From: Basidiobolus meristosporus CBS 931.73
Lineage: Eukaryota > Basidiobolomycota > Basidiobolomycetes > Basidiobolales > Basidiobolaceae
DNA length: 64,000 nt
Direction: 5' to 3'
Assembly: GCA_002104905.1 (NCBI GenBank)
Contig: MCFE01000347.1
Coordinates: forward strand, 25,609-89,608
Both the position numbers and the translations under genes were made by a program. This document shows positions 1 through 9,798 of this stretch, piece after piece (position 1 is the stretch's first letter; each line of letters starts with the position of its first letter). Below the pieces are notes generated by a model. That model had not been told where the DNA came from. It did not search any database and saw only the letters and a program-made list of their open reading frames with translations.

Positions 1-845
1 GGCTTTGTTGCTACACTGAGCAACGTCTTGCACTCGCTGATGCTGGACCAGGATTGCGTTCTGGGCATGTATCTAAACGTCGTTTTCTACTACCTCTCCT
101 CGGCCTCCGTAGGATGGCTGTTGGTTCTGAAAGCCTACGCGCTCCACAGCAAGTCCAAGGCGGTCATCCTGATCGGCGGCATCTTGAGTTTGGTCAAGAT
201 CTCTTTGATGGCCCCTACGTTGATAGCAATGAATGTTCGCAGCGAGCCGCTGTGCCAATTGAGCCTGCCTCAGATCAACATCCAGGCCACGGGACTGGTG
301 GATATGGGTCTGCTGGCTCTCTGCCTGTTTTACTTTGCCCAGTCCAGCCTGCGAAAGTCCCGGCACTTCAAATTGCGCATGAAGGAGGCGCTGCAGAAGG
401 ACGGGGTGGTGTATTTCGCCATTGCTGCGTTCTTGCAGTTCCTCGGCTTGACCAGCGTGTTAGGGAACAGCCTCTGGCAGGGGTATTTCGCGATTGTATC
501 CATGACACTGTTGTGTAAGTAGTCGGCGGGTTTGCTTCGTGGTCCTGGGTACTCACCTCTCCATTCCTCCCAGGGAGCTTCTACTCAAAGCTGTTGTACG
601 AGGGTCTGATGCATAGGATGGACTCGACCTCCTTCGTCTGTACTGGAGACTCCTCGGTCGATCCAACTCCACGCAACGCCAAGCAGGCGGGAGCTTACGT
701 GGTCCACATCGAGGATCCGGACAAACAGTCGATTGAGCTTGGGGCCATCGATGCCGATGCCGATGTCGATGACGAAAACAAAGCAATCGAAATTGACGAC
801 TCCCAGTCTCAGGTGAAACTGACTTGCCCCATGGCGTTGGGTTGA
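1..845 (+). CDS. Multi-pass membrane protein, 5'-truncated by the window edge
   Basis: Exons 1-514 and 574-845 are joined by an intron at 515-573 (GTAAGT donor, CCCAG acceptor). The splice keeps the frame and gives a TLLWSFYSKLLYEG junction. The reading frame is open from base 1, so the start lies upstream and about 261 residues are visible. The first exon holds about five hydrophobic segments (approximately residues 22-44, 55-76, 97-117, 132-155 and 158-172) separated by short loops. The second exon is a hydrophilic, acidic tail with repeated D/A residues (DADADVDDE), probably cytosolic. The architecture suggests a receptor-like or other polytopic membrane protein, but I recognise no family motif. 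It converges with the kexin gene, whose stop lies 242 bp downstream on the other strand. Confidence 0.72.
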
Positions 846-1087
846 TTTCTCTTGGTATCAAACGATTGTACATTTAATTGTTTCTAGTATAATATGGATT
901 TGGACATCACAAGTCAAGTGTTACATAATTTGATGAGGCTTATTAAAGCTCAATTCCATCGCACCATCGGTCCCTACAAAAACCATCTCTTCCGCCCGCA
1001 ACCTTGCCCGCCAAAGCCTCCCAATGCCTACAGCTGCAGCCCATCTCTCCCGCAAGTGCGAAGTTACAGGGGGAGGCCCGTTTTCTT
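846..1087. other. Convergent intergenic region
   Basis: These 242 bp separate two convergent 3' ends. AT-rich stretches just after 845 (around 850-900) could hold polyadenylation signals for the upstream gene. No coding sequence is supported here. Confidence 0.5.
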
Positions 1088-3527
1088 TTAGCCGGAGGGG
1101 CTGCTTTCCAGCAGACGGTCCGTGCTCTCGTTGGTTGGGTGAGGCTCATCCGTGGAATCGTCAGCGGTGACCTCTCTATACCACCCTCTTTCCTGGGATC
1201 TTTTTACGATCAAACACCCGACTCCCACCACCCCAATGACCGCGAAAATAGCAAGTGCCAGGTACCAGTTGGCGTCCGTAGGAGGTGTCGCTGCGACCTC
1301 CGCCGTCAGGCCCTTGGCGGTTGTCGCCTGGTCCTTGAGATTTGGGTTTGATTCAACACCAAACATAACAATCGCCCAGTCGAGGAAATCCCCACCTGCG
1401 TCGGGGTTCACCCGATCAATCACCTGGAGTGTCCAATTCCCCAACGGTGATTCGTCCCTGCGTTGCAAGACTATTAATCGGACAGCTCGAGTGCTGAGCA
1501 GCGCGTTATCGCTTACCAATGCTTGACCGACATGAATGTCCAGCTTTTCATCCCGGCTTTGCTCTCATCAAGCCTACGGCGAGCAGCCAGTTGCGAGACT
1601 ATCTGGTTTGGGGATATGAGATACACCTCCAGATCGCCTCGTCTGGCGTGGTCAATGTTCACCCGGACGGTGACGTGCTCCAGCGAATGAAGTTGGGCCG
1701 GGCCGGTCTCTGCTTCTGTGATCTGGATGGTGCTGTTGACGCCGTGCTCGCCCTGGGGTATCTTCTTGCCGACCACTTGGACGGGGGTTTCCAGGCGAAT
1801 CTGAGGCCCCACCGATTGGAATGTTTTTGCTGCTTCCACGATCCGGTAGGCGTCTAGCTTGCCATAGCCGAACTTGTGGTTGAAGAGTCGGCCAGCAGCG
1901 GTCGGCTTCCAGTCCTCATCTTCCAGCGAGATGGGAATCGCCGCCTGCACACAAAGATGCTGGATATCTCGCCAATGCAATTCTGGGCTATGGCAACGGG
2001 AAAGAAGATGTGAACACATGCCGTCTCTTCATGCCGCACTCGTCCACTTACCGAATAGAAAGTACGAGGGCAATGATTCCTGCGGCCAAGGGGGCGGCAG
2101 CCGACGTTCCTCCGTGCAGGTTGGAGCAACTCGAATGGCCAACATCGGTCGTATACTGTGGAAGCAAGGGAAGGCTTAGTTCTGGCCGAGATAGACGACT
2201 GAGCCGTAGTTGAAAATACGTACAATGTAGTTGCCTTGTCCGCTACTGTAGGACACTGCCAGTTGCGCAGCGCAGCTCTCCGAATAATACGGGTGGGCGT
2301 CGGTATGGTCGATGGCCCCAATGGTCACGGTATAGATGCTGTTGGTGTATCCATCGAAGTTGCAATTGTCGTCGTGGGACCCACCATTCCCGGACGCGAA
2401 CACGAAGACACTTCCTTTCCCACCGCGCCCTTTTTGGATCCCGTTGATTAGGGCGTACAGAATCAACCCCTTGGGTCCATCCATCGATTGGCCGTCGTCG
2501 GGTGGCCCCCAGCTGCAGGAATACACTTGGTTCTTTTGGTATTGGTAGTTGATGGCCAGCGCTTCGTCAGTGTCGGTGATCTCTGCTGACAGTATCCTCA
2601 GTCCTAATAATAGCTGTCAGTAACAGTGGATCCCGCCGCACAGATGTGCTCCGGCTTACCGGCCACTTTCGCTTCATACGCGACCCCGATTCCGCAGAAG
2701 TCGTTCTTCGCCGCAGCTATCTCTCCGGCACAGCGCGTGCCGTGGTAATCATCCGAGAGGCGAGGTTTCGGCTGGCTGACATGGTCGTTAAAGTCAAACG
2801 AACCCTCAGCAAACTAATCCCCAGAATCAGTATAGAGTGGAGCCAGCAAATTATCTGAATAAACACTAACGTAATTGCTCGCAAGGTCCTTGTTGTCCAT
2901 GTCCAATCCATCATCGAGAATTGCCACCACCACTCCCTTGCCCGTGATGCCTTGCTCCCATACCCCAGTCACATTGATGTCTCTCTTGGCACCGTTATGC
3001 TAGGTCAAACAATAGGATGTTAGCCGGCTGCTAGCCACTGTGCGACATCAAGTACATACCAAGAACCATTGTTTTTGGAACATGGGATCTTCCAAAGGCG
3101 AATTGTTGGACGAGGTAATATTACCAGAAGTAGCTCCGTTTGGAGGAGGGGGAGGAGGGATAGGGCCTCGCTTGCTTCGAAGTCGAGGTATTTGCTTCTC
3201 CAGTGAAGATATGCTTGCCAAAGCGGACAGAGCGCGCTTTTCCAGCTGTCCACCAAACTGAAGCTTCTGCAACTGCTCGACCTGTTGGCCAACTGGATCC
3301 TCGTGCTCCCCCGTTTTTGGGCAAGAGAATAGATGGTAATTCTCCAGCTCCCCTATCTGACCGTGATGCGTCAGGTCTAGCAGACGAGCTATCTCCGACG
3401 GGGCGGCGGAGTGTATAGCGTAGTAATGATGCTCTCGATGGTTTTGCCTTACCAGGTTCCAACCTAGCGTTGTCGAGACGCACGCGAAGAAAAGTGCGAT
3501 AAGTGGTGGTGGGCGTAGCATGTTCAA
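1088..3527 (-). CDS. Kexin-like proprotein convertase (Kex2 family, S8 subtilase)
   Basis: Exons on the minus strand are 3527-3060, 2999-2871, 2813-2660, 2603-2224, 2155-2052, 1987-1517 and 1457-1088. All six introns have GT..AG ends and are 56-68 nt. They splice in frame to 691 residues. Order: signal peptide (about 1-22), propeptide with a basic SKR site near 118-120, subtilase domain, P/Homo-B domain ([18 protein letters not shown]), and a transmembrane helix near 633-653 with a short cytosolic tail. The catalytic set is complete by eye: Asp185 in AILDDGLD, His223 in [11 protein letters not shown], Asn323 in ASGNGG and Ser395 in GGTSAAAP. Kexins cleave after dibasic sites in the late Golgi to mature secreted proteins. 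The tail is shorter than in yeast Kex2 and I did not identify a Golgi-retrieval motif. The gene looks intact, unlike its neighbour. Confidence 0.93.
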
Positions 3528-3958
3528 CAGAGCTGGCTATGCTGCATGGAGGAAACCCTTGAACTGACTCGACCATACTTCGTGCGGGGTCTTATGAATA
3601 TGTTCGGCTGCCGATTTGCCACGTGTAAACCGCGTGCTCGCAAACCCCAACAACAACAAGCCGGCCTTCGAAGGGCACCAAAAGGTTTGCTTGTTTTCAT
3701 ATGCAGCAACCTGCGACACCACTCGCCTCTGTGCGATAATCGCTAACCAACTGTGGTAGTGGTTTCGAACTCTATTTCGTCCACACCCATTGGCCGATGA
3801 GCGATCACATGATGGAACCGAGAATATGATCATTTCTCACATGCTGATCATGGCTGAGCCTGACACAAAAATCTAACCCACATGCACAAAGCTTTCCCAC
3901 AGATGGGCTGAGATTAGCAATTCGTCAGTGGAGTATCCATACCTTGAGTTCGCCCAGA
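3528..3958. other. Divergent intergenic region (kexin / phosphotransferase relic)
   Basis: These 431 bp lie between the kexin start on minus and the start of the phosphotransferase pseudogene on plus, so they should hold the kexin promoter. I see no convincing TATA box or other signal, and the ORFs here lack recognisable protein similarity. Confidence 0.4.
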
Positions 3959-5218
3959 ATGCCGTGCATACAGAAACAACACCTCAAGAACTTGTCGGGA
4001 TACTAGTACAGTGGTGCGGACAAGTCCCTGCTATCGAAATATGTATTGCAGGCTTACTGGACGAGACTGGTGGAGTAAGTTCTCGCTCGACCGTTTCTGC
4101 GTGTGGCGCGAGTGCCGACCTTTCTGCATTTGGACCCAACTTCATCACGCTCCTTGGCTTCTCACCTTCCTCGACAGCGTTTATTAGAACCACCGCATTC
4201 TCACGCATGCGCTGCTTTCAGATATGCCCTCGGTCTTTAGGTCTACGCCTCGCTTGATACCATCGAGGGTAAGCAGGCTGACCGCGATGACGCTTCTTTC
4301 CAGTAATTAATCAGAGTGCAATCTTACGCCGGGTGTGATGGCGGCTGACGATTACATGGGACATATCGACGAGTAACTTCTACCTTTCGACCTGGGAAGA
4401 GTACCATACTGGGACTTTGTATCTCGGCTATTTCAGCGGTCCAGTGGAAGGGATCGTAATGCTCGTCATTTTATTCGTTTTAACCGGGCTGCTAGGTAAG
4501 TATGGGGATCGACCCCCCCCCCACAGAGTTGTACAGTCCTAAGATACCATCGTATCATATATAGAGGGCGGCCCTGTCTTTTGGGGATCGTCGTTGCGTG
4601 AGGTTCTGGGCCTGGCGCCTGGCAGGTGCACTTGGATCTCTGATTACCCTATCAACGTATTCCTCAACGCACTCTCGATTCTTGTACTTGGCAGCAACGT
4701 GGTCAATGGGTTCGTATCGCCACGCCGGTTTTATTGGTAAGCTCGCTGGATTCTAATCTTGCGTTTAGCATCGGACTGGTGTACAACTATCTCCTTACCT
4801 ACCCAGGATTGTGACCCACCATTTGACCCCGTTCATGATATATTGCGGATGCTCATTTGGATACATGGCTGGCCGTATCATCCTCGCCCATGTCACGAAG
4901 GCTCCATTCCCGTTCCCTCATCGAGTGTACATTCCACTGATCTTGGGCTCGCTGAAAGCCCCACTTCCCGCATATTTCAATTGGTAGGCCTTCTCGGAAC
5001 CCTTGGCAATCCACACCCCCAGTACTCAACCGCCTCCCCTCCCCTCCTCTCCTAGGAACTCTCTTTTTCCGATGGAGTACGAGTACCACTACATCCTGTT
5101 GGCTCTAGCCTACTCCATCGCCATCTACGCCCATTTTGCCATCTCGGTGATTTGCGAGGTATGCGACTACTTCGACATCTGGTGCCTCAGCATCAAGCAT
5201 CCCAAGAAGCAACTGTAA
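3959..5218 (+). pseudogene. Decayed CDP-ethanolamine/choline phosphotransferase (EPT1/CPT1-like)
   Basis: Family-typical pieces appear in order: an N-terminus resembling the YKYSG..DKSLLSKY block (from ATG 3959), PNFITLLGF near 4134, YALGL.VYASLD near 4225, STWEEYHTGTLYLGYFSGP near 4387, and a conserved C-terminal half ending EVCDYFDIWCLSIKHP before the stop at 5218. Intact GT..AG introns are visible at 4496-4564, 4737-4768 and 4984-5055. The gene is broken. TAG replaces a sense codon at 4004-4006 and again at 4238-4240. Bases are missing before PNFITLLGF. The exon from 4769 needs a one-base shift near 4808 to continue into the next conserved block. The catalytic core DG(x)2AR(x)8G(x)3D(x)3D cannot be found between 4240 and 4360. 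The enzyme would have made phosphatidylethanolamine or phosphatidylcholine in the ER. A functional paralogue presumably exists elsewhere. Confidence 0.85.
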
Positions 5219-6138
5219 ACCACTCTCCCTCAGAATCCGTCCCATGCCTCCATCAAAAATAAACCTGCCTTTATTCCATCCAGACGGACCATCATTTATC
5301 CCCCCATGTTCCGAAATACTTACCAGAAATCCACTGCTTCCACCCGTCCGGCGTCGGTGGACCAAATCTTGCCTCCACCGCTTCTGCGGTAAAGCTTGCG
5401 TAAAAACCAAGTGGGGGTCTGCTAGTTGCCGGTGGAGCAGACGGTGAGGATGGGATTTCTTGTGGGCAGTGCTCGAGCCGGTGCTTGGATCGATGTTCCC
5501 TTGCCTTGTCACACATGGGTCGGTCTTGTTCGGGAGAGAATCGGAACTCCCATTGCCCCAAGCCAGTGTACAATGGACATTTGTTGTCGGATCTGAACTC
5601 GAACGAGTCATGCTCCACCTTCGTCGTGTCCGGCTGGCCATTTTAGGGTTCGCTTTGGGAGTCTGACCCATCCGGCACTCCACCAACGGGATGCCCAAGG
5701 AAAGAGCACGGCGATCTGCCACGTATGACGGATTGGCTCGCTGTGAAGGTACGATACTGTGCTCAAGATGGTTGACTCGACTGGTCCCGTAGAGGAGTGG
5801 GGTCAGCGAAGTGAATGGGCCGGTGTTTATTCAGGTAGGATAGATCCGGTTCGTGACTGAAATCCGACCTCAGCAGCGACCAATCACCCGCCTGGCCCGG
5901 GCATTGGATCGTTGATCCGTTCACTTGGACTCATTCTGGTTTATCCACAGAGGAAGGTTGGGTGACTGTTGATCGAATGCCCCCTAGAATTCGCCTACTT
6001 CTTGACAATAAGATGCATCTAAATGGGTCGGAATTCTCCGAGATGTGATAAGAGTCGAGTGGCAATTGGCGGAATATAAATGAAATCCTTATTTTACTGC
6101 TCCTTAATGTCCGAACGCTGTCCCATGGTACTTATTGA
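5219..6138. other. Intergenic region upstream of the 5-phosphatase gene
   Basis: About 900 bp. The 3' part is AT-richer and probably contains the promoter of the gene starting at 6139. The 5' part is GC-rich and open on the minus strand in two frames (see the separate low-confidence entry). No RNA gene or repeat is recognised. Confidence 0.4.
5292..5618 (-). CDS. Possible small gene or exon, function unknown
   Basis: A 108-residue minus-strand reading frame has fairly balanced composition and an N-terminal part with regular aromatic and charged residues (FEFRSDNKCPLY, GQWEFRFSPEQ). It has no signal peptide, membrane segment or known motif. The frame closes a few codons upstream, but a CCAG acceptor-like sequence precedes it, so it could be a 3' exon rather than a whole gene. 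An overlapping longer frame (5105-5722) runs antisense to the phosphotransferase exon and looks like a shadow. This may be chance. Confidence 0.2.
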   Translation of the reverse strand: MEHDSFEFRSDNKCPLYTGLGQWEFRFSPEQDRPMCDKAREHRSKHRLEHCPQEIPSSPSAPPATSRPPLGFYASFTAEAVEARFGPPTPDGWKQWISGKYFGTWGDK

Positions 6139-8299
6139 ATGGCTTTTCCGTCTGGCATAGATAGCCACAGCCCCTTCCTTCATAGAGTCTCCTTTTTCCC
6201 CAACCTTCCTGATTCTCCTTCCCGGAAGATGCTCGTCGAATCCACCCATGTTCCTCCGAAGACCGTGCTGAAGAGAAGCCAGATAAAGACGATGAAATTA
6301 CTGAGCAACAATGCTCGTAGACTGGAGTTGCAAAAAACCCTTCAGCCCAGGCAGCATCGTAGTGTCTCTTTACCCGAGCAGCCGTCCGCGCTTAACAAAC
6401 CTCCCCCCAGTGCCAGTCACGACGACAACCTGGTGGCGAAGAAAGGCCACCGGTTCGGGATAACTAGGTTAGTTGTAGAATGGCCGATCCCTGTGCTTCT
6501 GTGTTCGCTGTTATCCAACGAGGGATTAATCGGTGGATGTGATTGATATAGAAAGCGAAGATTCGAAGGGCCAGATCCAGAAAAGGTAACCGCCCTCCGG
6601 CTTGTTTCTTGGCGACGCTCGAGCTGATCAGGGCCATTCTTTTTCGCAGGGAAATCCAAACTGAAGAAGGCCCAAAGTGACGAAGGCGTAGGCCGCGCCT
6701 GTCCCGCGGAGGCGATGGAGGTGGACTTCGACGAGATTGGATCGATGCGCCACTCGACGATCCCCCGCTCCTTCAAAAGCCTCCTAACGGCCATGGGCTC
6801 GGCACTCAAAGCCAACAAAGGGAAGCAATCCCGGAAATTCTCGTCCATGTTCGACGGAGGGGACGAGTACGCATTGGACAGGGAAAGGCTCAAAATCTTC
6901 ATCGGCACCTGGAATATGTACGGAAAGGTTGGTCTATCTGCTCGTCTTCTTGAAGCGCCGCTGCTAACACATTGCCAGCCCCCACCGCAGGATCTAGCCC
7001 CATTTATCGAGCAACCCGAGCACGCTAACCCTAGCATCACCCCCTATTTGAACTGCCGCGACGAACATCCCTACCATCTGCTGGTAATCGGGACTCAGGA
7101 GTGCCAGCGACCTATCTCGGAATCGGTCCTATTTCCCTCTAAAGAGGAATGGGAAAAGCAGCTGGAGGAAGTGCTGAGTCCGCAGTACGTGCTGGTTAAA
7201 TCCGAGACCATGGCTGCCCTCCACCTGGCGGTGTTTGTATGGAAGGATTGCCGTCACTGGATCAAAGGTACATGCACTCAGACACTTGTCACCACCACGA
7301 TTACTTACCCATCATCCACAGCGCGACACTCGGCTCAGGTTGCAACAGGCATCGGGGGAATCATCGGAAACAAGGGAGGCGTAGGGATCTCCATCCTATT
7401 TGGAGCCACATCGCTACTTTTCGTGAATAGCCACTTCACCGGTAAGGCCACTGCATGCCACTTTCTCCAGACCATCCAACCCACCCCTCCACCATCTAGC
7501 GCACCAATCGAGAGTTTCCTATCGCAACTACGACTACAAGCGAATCGACCGCGAGTTGAAACTCCCGGGCTACAAGAAAGCGGACACCGGTAAGCCTTCG
7601 ATGACTAGCGGATGCCAAACCCATGTGAGCTAAACGTGTATGTTCGCAAGCCCCCTCCTCGTTGGCCAGCGAGCGATTCGATTACACATTCTGGTTTGGC
7701 GACCTGAATTATCGGGTGAACGGGGATCGAGCAACGATCGACAGAAAGATCAGCGAAGGCGACATGGATGTAAGTTGCCCACATACGTCTTGGGATGGCC
7801 CTTTGGATGATTCAATGATTTGCCTTGGATACAGTACCTGTTGGAGAACGACCAGTTGAACATTCAACGCCAGTGCCTCAACGTATTTCAAGGCTTCCAG
7901 GAGGCACCAATCCACTTCCCGCCTACCTATAAGTTTGATGTCCCTAGCCTACCGACCGCGGACTACAGCCGAACAATCTACGATTTCATCCAACCGAACA
8001 ATGTTTACGACACCAGCCCCAAGGCTAGGGTTCCTTCTTGGACCGACCGGATTCTATACAAGGCACGGAAAGGTGTGGTGGATGTGGCGCGTTACGAGGC
8101 TGTGATGGAGATGTATGGCTCTGATCACAAACCGGTGGTGGGAATCTTTCTAGCTGAGTTCAACTGGAAGAAAGAGCTCGCCAAAGAGCTCAAGAGCTGC
8201 TTCAAGAGCGGCACCATTGCGCAGACCATCGAGCAACAGCGAGATCTGATGTTGGCCAAGTTAGCCAAAGAACAGTATGCCCCTTGTAAAATGCAGTAG
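6139..8299 (+). CDS. Inositol polyphosphate 5-phosphatase
   Basis: Proposed exons: 6139-6474, 6552-6585, 6650-6927, 6979-7267, 7322-7441, 7500-7589, 7651-7769 and 7835-8299, giving 576 residues. Junctions from exon 3 onward are secure, because each restores family sequence. The first donor (6475, or 6472) is a guess chosen to keep phase. The catalytic domain spans about residues 205-560 with the family signatures IFIGTWNMYGK, VIGTQECQ, GIIGNKGGVGIS, FVNSHFTAHQSRV, FWFGDLNYR, PSWTDRILYK and SDHKPV. These include the Asn, Glu, Asp and His residues for metal binding and catalysis. The enzyme removes the 5-phosphate from phosphoinositides or soluble inositol phosphates. The N-terminal 200 residues are basic and low-complexity (KIRRARSRKGKSKLKK), with no Sac1, SH2 or PH domain seen. 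I see no C-terminal CAAX or proline-rich tail. Confidence 0.88.
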
Positions 8300-8539
8300 T
8301 CGTACCTACCTAAGGCCTGTTCAGCCCATAGAGTTTTCGTGTAAATAACCTTGCTCCTGTGACCCATTTAAGCAATAATCCTCTAATTCTATAACCAGTA
8401 ACTCCAAACCATCTCAACTCCCCACCCTATAGAACCCAGCACAAGCCCCACTTCTCCATGGAAGCACTTTATTGAGTGTGACGCAGCATCAAGTCGAGAC
8501 GACAGCCATACCCACGATAACCATGTAACCATCCATTCG
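8300..8539. other. Convergent intergenic region
   Basis: These 240 bp lie between the 5-phosphatase stop on plus and the 3' end of the extended FIT reading frame on minus. They are AT-rich near 8340-8400, consistent with polyadenylation signals. No gene is seen. Confidence 0.45.
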
Positions 8540-9331
8540 TCACCACCAAAGAGAGCTTCGAAGGTTCTGCGATGGGACTCCCGGGAACGGCGTTAACGGT
8601 AAGATGAATCCGTAACTCACTACCCAATAAAAACATCCGAATATCACCCCGCTAGTCTTCTCCCTTATGGTATGGAAATACACGTTGGTCATCAGCAGCA
8701 TCCACCACCAAAGGAACTAGAGCGCGATCAATCCGATCCCAAGCATTTTGGACGCGAGGTGCCTGTTGATACGGGTGTTTAATCTAGGGTTGAACCAGCC
8801 AAATTTCAGCTTCTCCCACAGGAACAGGGATGCATGTACAAGCAGCATACAATGCCCGGACATGTCGTGGCCTCCTGCCCATTCTCCTCCATTCGACTCG
8901 GTGACGGAAGGGCCCGCGAAACTCTGAGTCATGAAATACCAGTACAAGGTGGCCAACAGCCAGCGAAACCAGAAGGGACCGGCTTCCTTGATATCCAGCC
9001 GAGCGAAAGCTATGGTGACAAATGGAAGATATAGCACAGAAGTCCAGCCCCAGCCATACGTGACAAATACGCCATTGAACAGGTTTCTCTCGTCGGAAAA
9101 GTAGGCCTCGTGGGCGGGGTGGAGGAAGTGTACCAAACTCCCCAGAGGAGCAGTCCCGGCGTACATCAGGGTGATAGGCTGGAACTGCTGGATACAGAAG
9201 TTGCTTAGTGTTGGCCCTTGACTTAAGGAGGAGGCATTCACCAGATCTCGCTGTATATTCTGGCCGGCAAATACCTGTTTTTCAACTGCCCGTAGATGGT
9301 GCTTTTCAGGTTCTGTAAGCGAACTGCTCAT
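8540..9331 (-). pseudogene. FIT-family (FITM/Scs3) ER lipid protein split by an in-frame TAG
   Basis: From ATG 9331 the frame runs to a TAG at 8717-8719. It then continues open with clear family sequence to TGA at 8540-8542: 262 sense codons in all, the same length as human FITM2. FIT proteins are ER membrane proteins of the lipid-phosphatase type, needed for lipid droplet emergence and ER phospholipid balance. Six hydrophobic segments are visible. The first catalytic His lies in GGHDMSGHCMLL (about residue 160) and the second in VYFHT (about residue 220). The TAG falls between them, inside a membrane helix, so a conventionally translated product would lack the second His. An ATG further upstream at 9433 is also in frame, but MSSSLTEPEK fits better as the start. 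Alternatives are an unrecognised intron, programmed readthrough, a recent null allele or a sequence error. Confidence 0.82.
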
Positions 9332-9798
9332 GGTAAAGGATTGTTTCACGCAGACCCAGCACTCGACTGACTTGTTAAAGAGTATGTCGTGGTCATGAGT
9401 CGTGACGTCACTACAGGATACTTTCAATTTCAAGGCTCATTACTTCACAATGGTGCGTTTGATACAGGCTGAAATGGTCATATTTTGTATTCTTCGGCGA
9501 GTTTGGATCTCGTGCACTTCGGTGCAGGTGATCGAATTGGCTTCTTTATTAGTAAAACTGTATTTGCTTAATGGTTTAAACGAAACTCCACTTCTATGCA
9601 TTTTGTAAGAGTCGAACAAAAATAGTTCCGTCGTCTACATCCGTGTTACAAGAGCCCGCTAATTTATGCTAGAACCACTGAAAAACAGTTTGCAAACTTT
9701 TCTGGGTACATATATGGTGTTGGTGTTGGTGGTCTTTGGAATCTCATTTCAGTCGGTTAGCTTCGAAAGTGTATTTCGGCACGCTTGACATTTCGGAT
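9332..9798. other. Intergenic region between the T-box 3' end and the FIT start
   Basis: About 470 bp, AT-rich. Both flanking genes are on minus, so it should hold the T-box terminator and the FIT promoter. No ORF with protein similarity, tRNA or repeat is seen. Confidence 0.45.

Noticed and set aside
3959-4260. TAG recoded as an amino acid in this organism
   Set aside because: The three TAGs in conserved genes replace residues of different kinds, and other genes and elements (for example pol at 33607) end with TAG at the expected place. Nonsense mutation is simpler.
5105-5722. 205-codon minus-strand open frame overlapping the phosphotransferase 3' end
   Set aside because: It runs antisense through a clearly homologous exon and has low-complexity Arg/Ser/Gly-rich composition with no motif; probably a shadow of GC-rich coding sequence.
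6139-6474. First exon of the 5-phosphatase ending at the strong GTTAGT donor (6468)
   Set aside because: That donor leaves the wrong phase for the next two exons, and the other frame has a TAG there. A weaker donor at 6475 or 6472 was used and the exon flagged as uncertain.
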